Virus record (IMG/VR): IMGVR_UViG_3300033981_001375
Location: 1-25,064 of that record
Reading direction: 5' to 3' (one strand)
Source of the DNA: a virus
Length of the DNA stretch: 25,064 nt
Part shown: piece by piece, positions 1 through 8,998 of the stretch
How positions within the stretch are numbered: position 1 is the first letter of the stretch
Layout: every line of letters begins with the position of its first letter
The notes under the pieces: model-generated
What the model was told of the DNA's origin: nothing
The model's input: only the letters and a program-made list of their open reading frames with translations
The model's database searches: none
Position numbers and translations under genes: made by a program

Positions 1-674
1 GGATCTTTATCTGCTGTTCGGCCCGCTATGCGATCAGCGCTTGTGATGCGACCGCCGTTGGTTTTCTGATAGAAGGTAACTCTACTATTGGAAGAATTAC
101 CTAGTCCTAAGTCGTAGCCGTTAATCGTATTATCACCAAAAGCGAACTGAGTTGGGTCAAGAGCGCCGATGGCTCCTTCACCAATTAAGAAGATTGCCCT
201 AAAGAGTTGGTTACCTCCATAGGATTGCATCTGGGACCAAACGAGGTTTGTATTAACACGTACTCCACCGTATGTAAAACCATTGATGACTTCCCTCTGT
301 GCATAAATAACGGGAACACTTGAGCCGAGTTCTACTACGTTCTGTAGTGAATCAAAGCCAACTTTAGGGGCAAATTCTGTTTGGCTTACAATATTTTGAC
401 CCTGCTTTTGGGTCTGTCGGATATTTGGCCCCTTGCCCCCTGTGTTCTTAGGGGCGAGCAGATTGCCTACATAACTAAGAGCAAGACCTATGACAAGGTT
501 TGCAACAAAAGGTATGAGGAGTAGCGCCTGCGGTTTCCCTGGTTCAATCCGAGAGCGCTTCATCGCCTCTCGAACAAAGGAGCGGTACTCCTCCTCAGTG
601 ATACCTAAGACATCAATGAGCTCCCTGTCTTCAGGGAGAAGGACAATATGACCTTTGTAAGGGGTTAATGACAT
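1..674 (-). CDS. Tail tip/host-specificity (J-like) protein, N-terminal part, cut by window edge
   Basis: Open reading frame from ATG at 674 that runs off the left edge without a stop (224 codons visible). The ATG shares one base with the TGA of the upstream gene (TGATG), which suggests translational coupling. A hydrophobic stretch lies at about residues 50-74 (ALLLIPFVANLVIGLAL). After it comes a segment around residues 119-140 containing SVPVIYAQR. A short membrane-like stretch followed by a 'VPVIYGxR'-style segment is seen at the N-terminus of tail tip attachment proteins and of lambda I/J-type proteins. Its position, last after tape measure and L-like genes, fits the tail tip and host-recognition complex. 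The assignment rests on order and general resemblance; the decisive C-terminal part is outside the window. Confidence 0.6.
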   Translation of the reverse strand, partial: MSLTPYKGHIVLLPEDRELIDVLGITEEEYRSFVREAMKRSRIEPGKPQALLLIPFVANLVIGLALSYVGNLLAPKNTGGKGPNIRQTQKQGQNIVSQTEFAPKVGFDSLQNVVELGSSVPVIYAQREVINGFTYGGVRVNTNLVWSQMQSYGGNQLFRAIFLIGEGAIGALDPTQFAFGDNTINGYDLGLGNSSNSRVTFYQKTNGGRITSADRIAGRTADKD

Positions 675-1141
675 CAGAAGTTAATCTGCCCCGAGGAAGG
701 TAGAGAACCAACAAGTTCTTGTCTAAGAGTTCGTTTTGGAATATGACTTTTAACAGCATCTAACGGACTACCCAGCTTGAGACTTAAGCGGCTACCATCA
801 TGCTGAAAACCATTGACTTGATAAATTTCCTCCATGAAGGTGGAGGTTTCCACCAGTGAGTCAGGGTTTAACCAAACTGTCCGCACTCGGAGGATCCACC
901 GATCATCAGCAGCTTGCTGAATAAAAGACAGCAGCAGATCGCTAACAGCGAACACTAGCTGAGCCTCAATGGAACTCCCCTGTAAGTCGATACTTGTGCC
1001 GCTAAATCCAAAACCAGCGTAGATGTAGTTCACTCCCCCATAGCTGCGTGTCGCATTTGTGTGGAAGTTTTGGAAGGCGTAACCTGTGTCAGCGCCGGCA
1101 AACAATCTGAAGTTAATATAAGTACCAATCGCGATCTGCAT
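674..1141 (-). CDS. Minor tail protein (lambda L-like / DUF1833-like)
   Basis: 155 residues from ATG at 1141, overlapping the tape measure stop by one base (TAATG). The C-terminal half has the pattern seen in minor tail proteins that bridge tail tube and tip: a strand-rich segment, then LSLKLGSPLDAVKSHIPKR (about residues 119-137) and a closing ELVGSLP. The 'L-x-L-x-x-PLDA-x-x-x-x-P-x-R' motif is common in L-like/DUF1833 proteins encoded just after the tape measure gene. No cysteine cluster for an iron-sulfur centre, as in lambda L, is visible. Function inferred: baseplate hub or distal tail component. The exact family is uncertain; the tail-tip role follows mainly from gene order. Confidence 0.6.
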   Translation of the reverse strand: MQIAIGTYINFRLFAGADTGYAFQNFHTNATRSYGGVNYIYAGFGFSGTSIDLQGSSIEAQLVFAVSDLLLSFIQQAADDRWILRVRTVWLNPDSLVETSTFMEEIYQVNGFQHDGSRLSLKLGSPLDAVKSHIPKRTLRQELVGSLPSSGQINF

Positions 1142-4100
1142 TAGATGCCTATACCTCTTCTTGTACTGGGATTATTGCGCAGAGCCGCGAGGGTGCGCTG
1201 TTGACCCATCTTAGCGCCGTTCATTTCGGCTTGTTTGGCTATTCGCAAGGCATCGTCCTCGGTGATGAAGGGTAGGTCACCTGAGTTGACGCGACTGTAC
1301 TTAATCTCTGCAGAGCCACCGATAGCTGATAAAGACTTATCTGCATTGCGCTTCTGCGACACACTAGCGATTGAATCGAGGATTTTCTTGTTAGCGGCAA
1401 AAGGGTCTGAGGGCTCAATATTTGTGCCGCCTTTCTGTGTTACTGGAAAAGCGCCGTCGTCAACAGGGCGGGACATCGCGGCGTAGGCCTGGCTGCGGTG
1501 ATTCGGGACGATCTGACCGCCGGTGTCGGGTACGAAGATCTCGGGGCCGCGTTCACCAATCAGGAGGGGGCGGTTGGCGTCCGCGTTACCACCAGCAGCA
1601 CGAGCACCGAAGAGGCCCCCCAAGAGGCTCCCGAGGCCGCCACCACCGCCACCACCCCCGAGACCGAAGATGCTGCCGAGGAGGCCGCCGCCCGGTGCCC
1701 CACCGCCCAGCAGACCTGTCATCAGAGATTTCGACAGCATCTGTGTTGCGGTATCGACCATCGTTTTACCGATGCTTTGGAACATCGAACCGAAGGCTTC
1801 TTTCGCCGTATTGGTGCCGTTGACGAGTCCAATAAGGCTGGTGCTCATGGCACCGGAGAGCTCTGATTGGATCGTGCCAGCAAGGCTAGTAACCATGCCT
1901 TCAGTATCGGCTAATTCTTGCCGCCACTGTCCGACAAGTTGTAGAATAGGGCTGTTCAGGGCTCTAGCACTTTCGTAGTCACTTTGCGCTGCTGCTAAGA
2001 GACCTTCTTTCGCTTGTCCTGCTTGCGCACGTAGACCGCCAGAAGGATCCGTTATTTCAGTGCCGATCTTTGATAGATCACCCAGCAGAGTTGGTAGACT
2101 TTCAGGTGATAGAGCGGCACTAAGGGCGGGTCCTAAGGTCCCTGATGCAGTGGCAGCAGCAGAAAACATTGCGGCTTCTACTTTTACAATGTTCTGAGAG
2201 AAACCACTTGTGATAGCTGTAAGTGGATTCGTGCTCGGGGTTGTGGCGGCTGTAGTGCTGGGGGTAGATTTACCAGTCGTGGGGACGATGTTGTTAGCTG
2301 GGAGTGCTGATGTGAGGAAGCTAGTATCTACTGACCCATTAAAAGCCTGCCCGATCTTGTTAGCCATGGGATTGACTGTGCTAAAGCCCTTTACTTTTTC
2401 TTCATAATCACGATTAATCGCATCGACTTGTATTCGGTAGTCGATGTCTTCTTGTCGCATCCCGCTACGCCGCATCTCGGCTCGTTTCCGGTTATCTCCG
2501 GCTGATTGTTTCAGTTGCTGAGTGCGCTGCTGGGTTTCCTGGATGTAAGCAAGAGCCCGCTCGGCACCTAGCTGCTTTTGCTTGAGTTCAAGCGTCCGTG
2601 CTTGATTTTCATTGTATTTAATAGCTATACCGTTGAGTATTTCTTGCCATTTTACTCTTTCTTGGTCTGTAAGTCGCGTATCACCAGCAATGTGTGCTCT
2701 CATTTGAGCTAGTTCGCGTTCTGCAATCATGCGATTCTTTGCGTGCTCCACAGTGAGCTTGGACGCTTCTGGGTCAAAGGCTGCATTAGTGGCTGTGCCT
2801 AATGCGGCAATAGTTTGCATTGTGCCGAACATTTCACTTTCCATCGCTTCGAAGTCTTCTTTACCTGGAAGCGCTTGCTCGAATGCTTTACCGACAGCTT
2901 CAAAGTTCTTAGAATTGCCGATGTCAGCAAGAGAAGCACGGAGATCCGCTAGTTTTTGACTACTAGCAACCAGCTTGTTCTCTAAGTCTGTAATCGTCCG
3001 CATGTGCTGCGGATTATCAACGGTGGATCCGTACTCGGGGAGGGGGCGAGCTGGCGCTACTTCTCTGTTTGCGCCGAGTCTGCTCTTATAAAACTTTTCT
3101 AGTTCTCCGAACTTCTTACTAGGTTGTCCGTAGTAACTGCCGCCCGCCATTGTTGGGAATGACGCCCATTCAGGTGCCATTTTTGCCGCAACTTCAGGTG
3201 TAAACTTACCAGCTTTAAGTGAGTCATATACACCACGTTTTTTAAGAAGCTCAATCGCTCCCCGGTCCTGGTTTCCAGGACTGAAATCATTCAGTCCGGC
3301 TTTTTTACTGACTTCATCCCATGTGCCAGGTAGGAACTGGTAGGCACCCGCTGCAGCGCTGGAGTACCTCGGAGTGTGTATGACTTTGTCCGGATGGCGG
3401 GCAAAATTGGAGAACGTGCTGCCTCCAAACATGGTCTTGTAGCCCTTGTCGGACCCTCCCAGCCAGGTGCCCTCAGCATGTCGGATGGTGTCGAGTGCAG
3501 CTCGTAGCTCGGGGGTGATACCGTTTACAGAGGCGCGGGCTGCAGCGGGAGCAGCAGCAGTAGATGCTCCAGGGATTGCTCCACCCTGCGGTAGAGCCCG
3601 GTCAGTGCGTCCGTGAATGAGTGTGAAGAGCCGCTGACCATCTCTTGTGAGACTCATACCAGCCCCGTTACGACCGCCGCTGAAATAATTTCTCTGGGCC
3701 CCTGGTATTACAGGAGCAAGCATGGGCGTGCTTTCTACTGCTGAACTATGGGCCAGTGCGGCTTTACCGCCTCTTTCAATAGCTACTTGTTTTGAAGGTG
3801 TGTAGAAATCAATTGCATCTCTTCCAGTCCCACCATTACGAGAACGGTGGGCAGCACGGGCATCTGTCACCCATTTAGTTTGTTCAGCCTCAGAGCCTTT
3901 AACAGGGAACACTCTTCCATGAACAGCCTGATTGCTTAGTACCATTGCGCGGCCGATCTTGTCATACTCTTCCGCCATCTGTCGCACAAGAGCTACCTGC
4001 TCTTTGAGTGGTACTCCAGCGCCAAATGCCATATCTTGGTGATACTCCGAGCTCCCACCTATCAGGTGAGCGGGACCAGTGCGAAGGCCTGAATCAAAGG

Positions 4101-7086
4101 CTTTACCACCAGAAAGGCCGGTCACGCCACCAGTGGTAGCGCTACCACTCATACCAGCACCGATTTCTTGCTGACCCTTAATTGCCAGCATTGTGTATTC
4201 ATCCGCCTTTCTACGGATCTCAGCAATTCGCTTTTCCTGCTCTAGCCTGTAGTCGGCTAGCGTCTTCTCCATATTGACAAGCTCGGTAGCCATCTCTTTC
4301 TTCTGCGCTTCGATATTGAGTTCCCCTTTCTCGCGCTCGGTGATATAGGTGTTCAGCGCTTCCATGGCCGCCCGGGAGGCGCCTTCCTCACCTTCGAGGA
4401 GCTTTGCGTTGGCCTGCTCCATCTGGGTGATTCGGAGCTCTCCAGCAGCGCGGAAGATGTCGATTTCCTTCTGGGCCAGGGACTGACGACGCTCGAAGAC
4501 GGCGTCCTCCTGGGACTTGCGGAAGTTGGCAAGATCTTCCTCGAAAGCGCGACGACGCTCAGCTAGATCACTTTCAAGCTGCTTTTGTCTTTCGATATTG
4601 GCGCGGTTTTCTTCAGCCTGAAGGCGGATGTCATCTGAACCGGTGCCGCCAGCTTTATCATTGAGCTTAAATTTTTCAGCACGGGCAGCTGCTTCTCGTT
4701 GCTGACGTAGTAAGTCTTGCTGATACCACCCCGTTTTACTGTGACGACCCATGGGATCGGTGATATTGCGGGTATCAAAACCGAAGATTTTATTATCTGT
4801 GGATTTACTCCCTCTTCCAGGTTGCTTCCCTGCGATGGCTCCTAATGTGCCGCCTCCGATTGCGCCGCCAGAAATCAACGCAAGTAATGGTCCAAATTTG
4901 CGAAGCAGTTTGTCTAGCTCTCCAGCAAACCATTTAACGCTATTGCCTAGTTTCTCGAAGATATTAGGGCCAGCCTGTAGCCTTAGTTTCTCATTTATTT
5001 CATTTAAGTTATTGACAGCAGCGTCATACTCATTACTAACTAGGGATTCTAAATATGCCTTCTGAGCTTTTTCGGCCTCGGTAGCGCTCTCACCTACATC
5101 ACGAAACTTAGTGTTTAGTTCCTTCAATGCTGCTTCTGCTTTCTGGGTGCGTGCCAGTTCTTCTTGCTGACGCTGGAAACGACCGAAAAGATCTATAACA
5201 ACGGCTAAAGTAACTTGGATAATTATCATGTACGCATTAGCTTTCATGAAACCAGCAACCGCTCGCCCCATGGATACAACCGCTGCAGATACTGCAGCAC
5301 CCATGCCAACGGCTGCACTCGTGAAAGTCTTCAGGCTAACTCCACTTCTAATCAGATTTTGACTAAGGCCCACCACAGCCGTACTCATATTTCTGATGGG
5401 TCCGATAGCGCCGGCGAACATCTGGGTGATGCCTAGCTTGTTCAGAATTGCTACTTGAGCAGCCAACTGAGCAAGCACCATCACAGGCGGAAGCTGCACA
5501 AGTGCTGTCAAAACTTTCAGCACACCAGCAAGGCCTGTAGCAATAACTGTTACAACTTCACTGAGGTTTGAAAAAAGAGAAGCAAGCGATTTTAGAGATT
5601 CGACACCAATAGAGGCCAGGGCCTTGCCTAGTTCTAAGAATGCACTGAGTAAAACACCAGCACTTTTAACAAGCTCCTCTAAGATGTTGCGAACTGGTGC
5701 AATAAACTCATTAGCATCAGCCTGCAATGAGGTAAAAGCTTGTTGAATAACGGTTACAAACTGCTTAGCGCCCTCGGCGGCACTGGCGCCTATGCCTTGG
5801 AATAAATCCGATCCTCCAACGATCGCTGATAAATTATTGCCGAGGAGTTCACCGATACCCGCTCCCGCTTCTCTACCTATTGCGAATAGGGTATCCCGAA
5901 TGCTATTGAGATAGTTAAAAACAGTTCGGAGACCGCCCAGCATGGGGTCGAGTAAACCTTTACCAAATTCTTGTCCAAAGAGTTCTTGTAAATCCTTAAG
6001 ATTGCTCATCACGCCAGAGAAGCTCTGTGCAGCTATCTTTTGTCCAGCGACAGCACCTTCTAATTTGTTCTGAATAAAGGCAACCACACCACCGGCTTGT
6101 GTTCGTGCTCTTTCTACATCTTCTGAAGTAATCCCCAGTGCCTTCGCCATATACGAGTCTTTTGTAATATCTCCCCGCAGGATCGATCCAATCTCTTGGC
6201 GAGCCTGATGTAGTGGAAGACCAAAGGTGCCTAAAGCGGCAGAGAAGCTGATTGCTAAATCTTCCGCATCTTTTAAGCCCCCACCGATCATTCCGATCTG
6301 AGAGGAGACAATTGCGAAAACTTCAACTACATCATTAGACGTGACTCCCGCGAGTTCAATGGAGCGCTTGCGGATGCTATCGACACGCTCCTCAACTTGT
6401 CCTGTAAGAGCTACAATCTTTTGATAAGGATCTGTAATTTCTGAACCATTTCGAAAGACTTTATTGGTAGAAGCCAGAGTGGTCTGGGTTTTAAGTATCG
6501 TTTCTCTAAACTGGATTTCCCTGCCTATTGTTTCATCAAAAAACCCTCTAAAAGCAGCACCCGTCAGACGTACAGCCTGTTGTACACCGTACAGGGCAAG
6601 ACCAACTTTTGAAAAGTTCTCCACAAGACGCATTGCGCCCCCTCCGCCCGCGCTACCTACTCCGCTTAAGGCAGCTTCAGTTTTTTTGATCTCTCCAGTA
6701 AGTCGCTTAAACGCTTCGGATTTTGTACTAACTCTCTCAAGTTGTTGCTGTAAGTCTCCGAGTTTGGCTCTTAACGCAACGATGCTAGAGGGGTCTGCAT
6801 TGATAAGCAGCTTCTTTTGCTCAAGACCCCTAAGCCTATTTTGAGTATCTTGAATCTGTGCGCCTAACTGTTTGAACGAAGTGCTATTGATGTCGATAGT
6901 GACTTGATGCTCTTTTAAGCGCCTTAGCTCAGTTTGTAAACCTTTGGTTAAAGAGGCTAGACTATTAGAATCTACAATAGGCTTTATCTTTGGCTTGTTT
7001 ACATCTTCTATCTGTTTAGATAGTTTTCTTAACTCATCTAAAGCGGCTTTAGTGTCCGCTGTGACTTTTATCTGATACTCAGACAC
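1141..7086 (-). CDS. Tape measure protein with embedded lambda R-like lysozyme domain
   Basis: 1981 residues from a GTG start at 7086. It sets tail length and is expelled on infection. The N-terminal ~150 residues are charged and coiled-coil-like. Hydrophobic membrane-type helices lie at about 450-630, and long charged helices at about 820-970. Residues ~1010-1095 hold a His/Asp-containing segment (EYHQDMAFG ... GRDAIDFY) that may be a peptidase-like domain (weak). Residues ~1195-1335 closely match lambda endolysin R: HAEGTW with candidate catalytic Glu1205, SSAAAGAYQFLPGTWD, DFSPGNQD, and a final YGQPSKKFGELEKFY. A glycine-rich tract (~1790-1830) precedes LIGERGPEIFVPDTGG, a frequent tape measure C-terminal motif. 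At ~1981 residues, a tail of about 300 nm would be expected from the usual ~1.5 Å per residue. The gene lies directly after the frameshifted chaperone genes, the standard position. Confidence 0.93.
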   Translation of the reverse strand: MSEYQIKVTADTKAALDELRKLSKQIEDVNKPKIKPIVDSNSLASLTKGLQTELRRLKEHQVTIDINSTSFKQLGAQIQDTQNRLRGLEQKKLLINADPSSIVALRAKLGDLQQQLERVSTKSEAFKRLTGEIKKTEAALSGVGSAGGGGAMRLVENFSKVGLALYGVQQAVRLTGAAFRGFFDETIGREIQFRETILKTQTTLASTNKVFRNGSEITDPYQKIVALTGQVEERVDSIRKRSIELAGVTSNDVVEVFAIVSSQIGMIGGGLKDAEDLAISFSAALGTFGLPLHQARQEIGSILRGDITKDSYMAKALGITSEDVERARTQAGGVVAFIQNKLEGAVAGQKIAAQSFSGVMSNLKDLQELFGQEFGKGLLDPMLGGLRTVFNYLNSIRDTLFAIGREAGAGIGELLGNNLSAIVGGSDLFQGIGASAAEGAKQFVTVIQQAFTSLQADANEFIAPVRNILEELVKSAGVLLSAFLELGKALASIGVESLKSLASLFSNLSEVVTVIATGLAGVLKVLTALVQLPPVMVLAQLAAQVAILNKLGITQMFAGAIGPIRNMSTAVVGLSQNLIRSGVSLKTFTSAAVGMGAAVSAAVVSMGRAVAGFMKANAYMIIIQVTLAVVIDLFGRFQRQQEELARTQKAEAALKELNTKFRDVGESATEAEKAQKAYLESLVSNEYDAAVNNLNEINEKLRLQAGPNIFEKLGNSVKWFAGELDKLLRKFGPLLALISGGAIGGGTLGAIAGKQPGRGSKSTDNKIFGFDTRNITDPMGRHSKTGWYQQDLLRQQREAAARAEKFKLNDKAGGTGSDDIRLQAEENRANIERQKQLESDLAERRRAFEEDLANFRKSQEDAVFERRQSLAQKEIDIFRAAGELRITQMEQANAKLLEGEEGASRAAMEALNTYITEREKGELNIEAQKKEMATELVNMEKTLADYRLEQEKRIAEIRRKADEYTMLAIKGQQEIGAGMSGSATTGGVTGLSGGKAFDSGLRTGPAHLIGGSSEYHQDMAFGAGVPLKEQVALVRQMAEEYDKIGRAMVLSNQAVHGRVFPVKGSEAEQTKWVTDARAAHRSRNGGTGRDAIDFYTPSKQVAIERGGKAALAHSSAVESTPMLAPVIPGAQRNYFSGGRNGAGMSLTRDGQRLFTLIHGRTDRALPQGGAIPGASTAAAPAAARASVNGITPELRAALDTIRHAEGTWLGGSDKGYKTMFGGSTFSNFARHPDKVIHTPRYSSAAAGAYQFLPGTWDEVSKKAGLNDFSPGNQDRGAIELLKKRGVYDSLKAGKFTPEVAAKMAPEWASFPTMAGGSYYGQPSKKFGELEKFYKSRLGANREVAPARPLPEYGSTVDNPQHMRTITDLENKLVASSQKLADLRASLADIGNSKNFEAVGKAFEQALPGKEDFEAMESEMFGTMQTIAALGTATNAAFDPEASKLTVEHAKNRMIAERELAQMRAHIAGDTRLTDQERVKWQEILNGIAIKYNENQARTLELKQKQLGAERALAYIQETQQRTQQLKQSAGDNRKRAEMRRSGMRQEDIDYRIQVDAINRDYEEKVKGFSTVNPMANKIGQAFNGSVDTSFLTSALPANNIVPTTGKSTPSTTAATTPSTNPLTAITSGFSQNIVKVEAAMFSAAATASGTLGPALSAALSPESLPTLLGDLSKIGTEITDPSGGLRAQAGQAKEGLLAAAQSDYESARALNSPILQLVGQWRQELADTEGMVTSLAGTIQSELSGAMSTSLIGLVNGTNTAKEAFGSMFQSIGKTMVDTATQMLSKSLMTGLLGGGAPGGGLLGSIFGLGGGGGGGGLGSLLGGLFGARAAGGNADANRPLLIGERGPEIFVPDTGGQIVPNHRSQAYAAMSRPVDDGAFPVTQKGGTNIEPSDPFAANKKILDSIASVSQKRNADKSLSAIGGSAEIKYSRVNSGDLPFITEDDALRIAKQAEMNGAKMGQQRTLAALRNNPSTRRGIGI

Positions 7087-7114
7087 ACCTTAAGCCCTAT
7101 ACGTTATCCGTATT

Positions 7115-7597
7115 TTACGTGGATTGGCTGAGCGGGGTAATCAGAGAAGTAAACACATGCATAGGAATCTGACGCTTGAGTAATAGTTTTTTCAACTGGG
7201 CCACAGTTTCGTCACTGGGCCCGATGCGGGTTGCGCCCTCGGGGTTCCAATCCGGGAACGGCAGGAAATCCTTGACATCCAACTTGGGGGCGGCGCGTTT
7301 GGATCCGGAGAAGCCGTGAGCAATCCCGATTAGGGTCGTGGTCAGGCGAGCTACCGGGAGCGCATCGAGGTTGGCTCGGCCGAATTCCTGGTTGTCCAGT
7401 TCACGGAGGACCCAGCGAATCACGCGAACTGGGGTCCGCAGGAACCGGTCAGCGGGGAAATCAGGCCCGAGAGGGGAGCAGCGAATGCGGAAGTAGATCG
7501 AATCCCAATCGGTCTCGGGGAGCCTGAGATGGGATTCGCAGCGGTCGATGATCTCGTCGATGCTCAGCTCGCGAGCGCTGCTTCCGCCTCTTCTGGC
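7115..7597 (-). CDS. Tail assembly chaperone, -1 frameshift extension (lambda GT-like)
   Basis: This frame is open from the slippery heptamer at 7597-7603 to the TAA at 7117-7115 and has no convincing start of its own. The only late candidate is GTG at 7423, which would discard about 58 codons of protein-like sequence beginning ELSIDEIIDRC. In lambda-type phages the equivalent T part is made only as a C-terminal extension of G, through a -1 slip, and the fusion loads the tape measure. Here a slip at GGGAAAG would give a fusion of about 327 residues (167 from the G-like frame plus 160). The tape measure gene starts 28 bp downstream, as expected. The identification relies on the frame relation, the heptamer and gene order; the sequence itself is not one I recognise by name. 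Confidence 0.75.
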   Translation of the reverse strand, partial: ARRGGSSARELSIDEIIDRCESHLRLPETDWDSIYFRIRCSPLGPDFPADRFLRTPVRVIRWVLRELDNQEFGRANLDALPVARLTTTLIGIAHGFSGSKRAAPKLDVKDFLPFPDWNPEGATRIGPSDETVAQLKKLLLKRQIPMHVFTSLITPLSQST

Positions 7598-8097
7598 TTT
7601 CCCTCGGGTTCAGGCCAACCGTCGCGCTCCCAAAGAAGGAACTGATAAAGGCTCTTGCGGATTTCAGAAGGCAAGTCTTCGGTGTCTTCTTGGGTCCAGT
7701 CCCGGGTTTGGATCCACTCACGAGATTTGGGCATTTTGGTTTGCCCTCTGTACTGCATTAGCAGAGTCACATAAGCGATCTGCGTTTGTGTGAAAGAGAT
7801 GCCGGCACTCTGGACTTCACTGAACTCCTCGACGTAGTCGTACAGGAGATCGCCGTTTGCATCCTCCGACAGATTGGACAGGAGATCCTGTGCTTCCTTC
7901 GGTGCGATGTCCTTATCTTTAGAAATTCGACGAACCAACTTCATTTGAGCAAGTGTTGCCTTGCTCTGCTGTTTATCAATCTTTTCAATCCCAATAATTT
8001 CACCAGGACGGAGCTCTTTGTGAATTGGTAACCGAAAGGGTCCGATCTCGTGGAACTCGGTAGGCGCGGGAAATAGGAGGCTGCCGTACTTACTCAT
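7564..8097 (-). CDS. Tail assembly chaperone (lambda G-like)
   Basis: 177 residues from ATG at 8097 (MSKYGSLLFPAP). The ATG lies inside the end of the preceding gene (ATGAGTAA overlap), which supports this start over a possible codon 18 bp upstream. The protein is acidic and helical, with an N-terminal 'loading' segment (EFHEIGPFRLPIHKELRPGE) followed by helices, and it ends in a Glu/Ala-rich tail. This shape and its place between major tail protein and tape measure are typical of the short form of siphovirus tail chaperones. Near its end, codons 166-167 (GGA AAG) form part of GGGAAAG in the phase needed for a -1 slip into the next frame. The 0-frame stop (TGA, 7566-7564) lies 11 codons after the slip site. 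Confidence 0.75.
   Translation of the reverse strand: MSKYGSLLFPAPTEFHEIGPFRLPIHKELRPGEIIGIEKIDKQQSKATLAQMKLVRRISKDKDIAPKEAQDLLSNLSEDANGDLLYDYVEEFSEVQSAGISFTQTQIAYVTLLMQYRGQTKMPKSREWIQTRDWTQEDTEDLPSEIRKSLYQFLLWERDGWPEPEGKPEEAEAALAS
7597..7603 (-). other. Programmed -1 ribosomal frameshift site, GGGAAAG
   Basis: Read on the minus strand the heptamer is G GGA AAG in the phase of the upstream chaperone frame, the canonical X-XXY-YYZ arrangement and the same heptamer used in lambda G/GT. A slip joins codon 167 of the G-like frame to GCC at 7597, in the frame that runs open to 7115. The downstream frame has no stop between the slip site and 7117. Confidence 0.8.
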
Positions 8098-8323
8098 GGC
8101 TTGTAGGGAGCTCAACGTCCCAGGCCCGACATGGGGTCGATTGGTTGAGCAGTTCTGGTGGGAGATTCACTGACAATGTAGCGCGTTCATCCGCTAAGCG
8201 TATAGACTGGTGACGGATGAGGGGTTCGAGATAGAGGGCACCACAGTGGAGCGTGGAGCCCTCGACTCGACAATTCACCGCAAAGACTGTGCTTTCCGGA
8301 TCACTCAAGAGTGGATAGTTCAT
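8090..8323 (-). CDS. Small protein between major tail protein and tail chaperone
   Basis: 77 residues from ATG at 8323 (MNYPLLSDPE). A reading from further upstream would start inside the terminator hairpin at 8331-8353, so the downstream ATG is preferred. The protein is not recognised. It has two central cysteines (VNCRVEGSTLHCG) and ends in SHE; no membrane segment or signal peptide is visible. Its stop overlaps the start of the chaperone gene (ATGAGTAA), so the two are probably translated together. From position it may be an accessory tail component, but this is only inference. Confidence 0.6.
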   Translation of the reverse strand: MNYPLLSDPESTVFAVNCRVEGSTLHCGALYLEPLIRHQSIRLADERATLSVNLPPELLNQSTPCRAWDVELPTSHE

Positions 8324-8330
8324 GCCGAAG

Positions 8331-8353
8331 AAAAAGGCCCCGAGAACGGGGCC
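8331..8353 (-). terminator. Rho-independent terminator after major tail protein gene
   Basis: On the minus strand a perfect 7-bp stem (GGCCCCG / CGGGGCC) with loop TTCT is followed by five T residues. It lies 25 bp beyond the end of the major tail gene and only 7 bp before the next start codon. It probably lowers read-through into the tail assembly genes, so that the abundant structural proteins are made in excess over chaperone and tape measure. Confidence 0.9.
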
Positions 8354-8377
8354 CTGTGAGTGTGATGGCAGCCGCAA

Positions 8378-8992
8378 TCAGGCGAAGCTGAGCGCAGTGG
8401 TGTTGCTGTACTTGCCGAACACAGGACGACCCCGGGACATAAGATCCAAGGAGATCTCGGTCAGGCCTTCGGCTGACATCTGCTCTTGGTAATTGGAGAC
8501 AACAGCGTTGAATCCTGTAAAGTCGTAGATGTAAGCCCCTGTAGTGCCGGTAGCCTGACCCATTTCTTTCAGGAACTCGAAGTAAACCTCGAAGTTCTTG
8601 TCGTAACGGGCGCGTTGGAACAGCTCAAAGCCCTCTTCGTAATCACCGACAAATTGGGGACAAGTACCTGTACCCCCAGTAGGAACATCAGTGTCCCGTA
8701 GGAAGTAAGTCGTAACACTGGCTTGCACGCTAGATCCAGTGATCACGCTATCGCCCCAGCCGTCATCACCAAGCAGACGGAAGTCTTGATTGGTGTCGTT
8801 GATTTGGAACGAGGTTTGTGTCACACCTTGAATGGTGACATAAGCATCACCCGCGTCCAATGTGGGCAGGGTGATCAAACCAGTGGTACTATTACGTGTA
8901 GCGTAATAGCGACAAGGGGCTTTAAGACCTACAGCACGAACTAGCGTGCGGTGGGCTTTGTGGAAAGCAAGTCCGATTGCATAATCGGCCAT
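8378..8992 (-). CDS. Major tail (tube) protein
   Basis: 204 residues from ATG at 8992, preceded by AGGAGAA at 9005-8999, one of the few strong ribosome binding sites in the region, which suits a highly expressed structural protein. The sequence is strand-rich, with many Thr/Gly and short repeats of hydrophobic/polar alternation, and contains a central acidic helical segment (FELFQRARYDKNFEVYFEFL). No catalytic motif is visible. Position between the terminator-like tail gene and the chaperone pair, and the terminator directly after it, fit the tail tube subunit. The family was not named from sequence alone, so the call depends on context. Confidence 0.75.
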   Translation of the reverse strand: MADYAIGLAFHKAHRTLVRAVGLKAPCRYYATRNSTTGLITLPTLDAGDAYVTIQGVTQTSFQINDTNQDFRLLGDDGWGDSVITGSSVQASVTTYFLRDTDVPTGGTGTCPQFVGDYEEGFELFQRARYDKNFEVYFEFLKEMGQATGTTGAYIYDFTGFNAVVSNYQEQMSAEGLTEISLDLMSRGRPVFGKYSNTTALSFA

Positions 8993-8998
8993 GGTAGG

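Noticed and set aside
7461-7721. Minus-strand frame overlapping the chaperone genes (86 codons)
   Set aside because: It is in the third frame, not the -1 frame that the slippery site enters, and gives a basic, Ser/Arg/Pro-rich product typical of a shadow frame.
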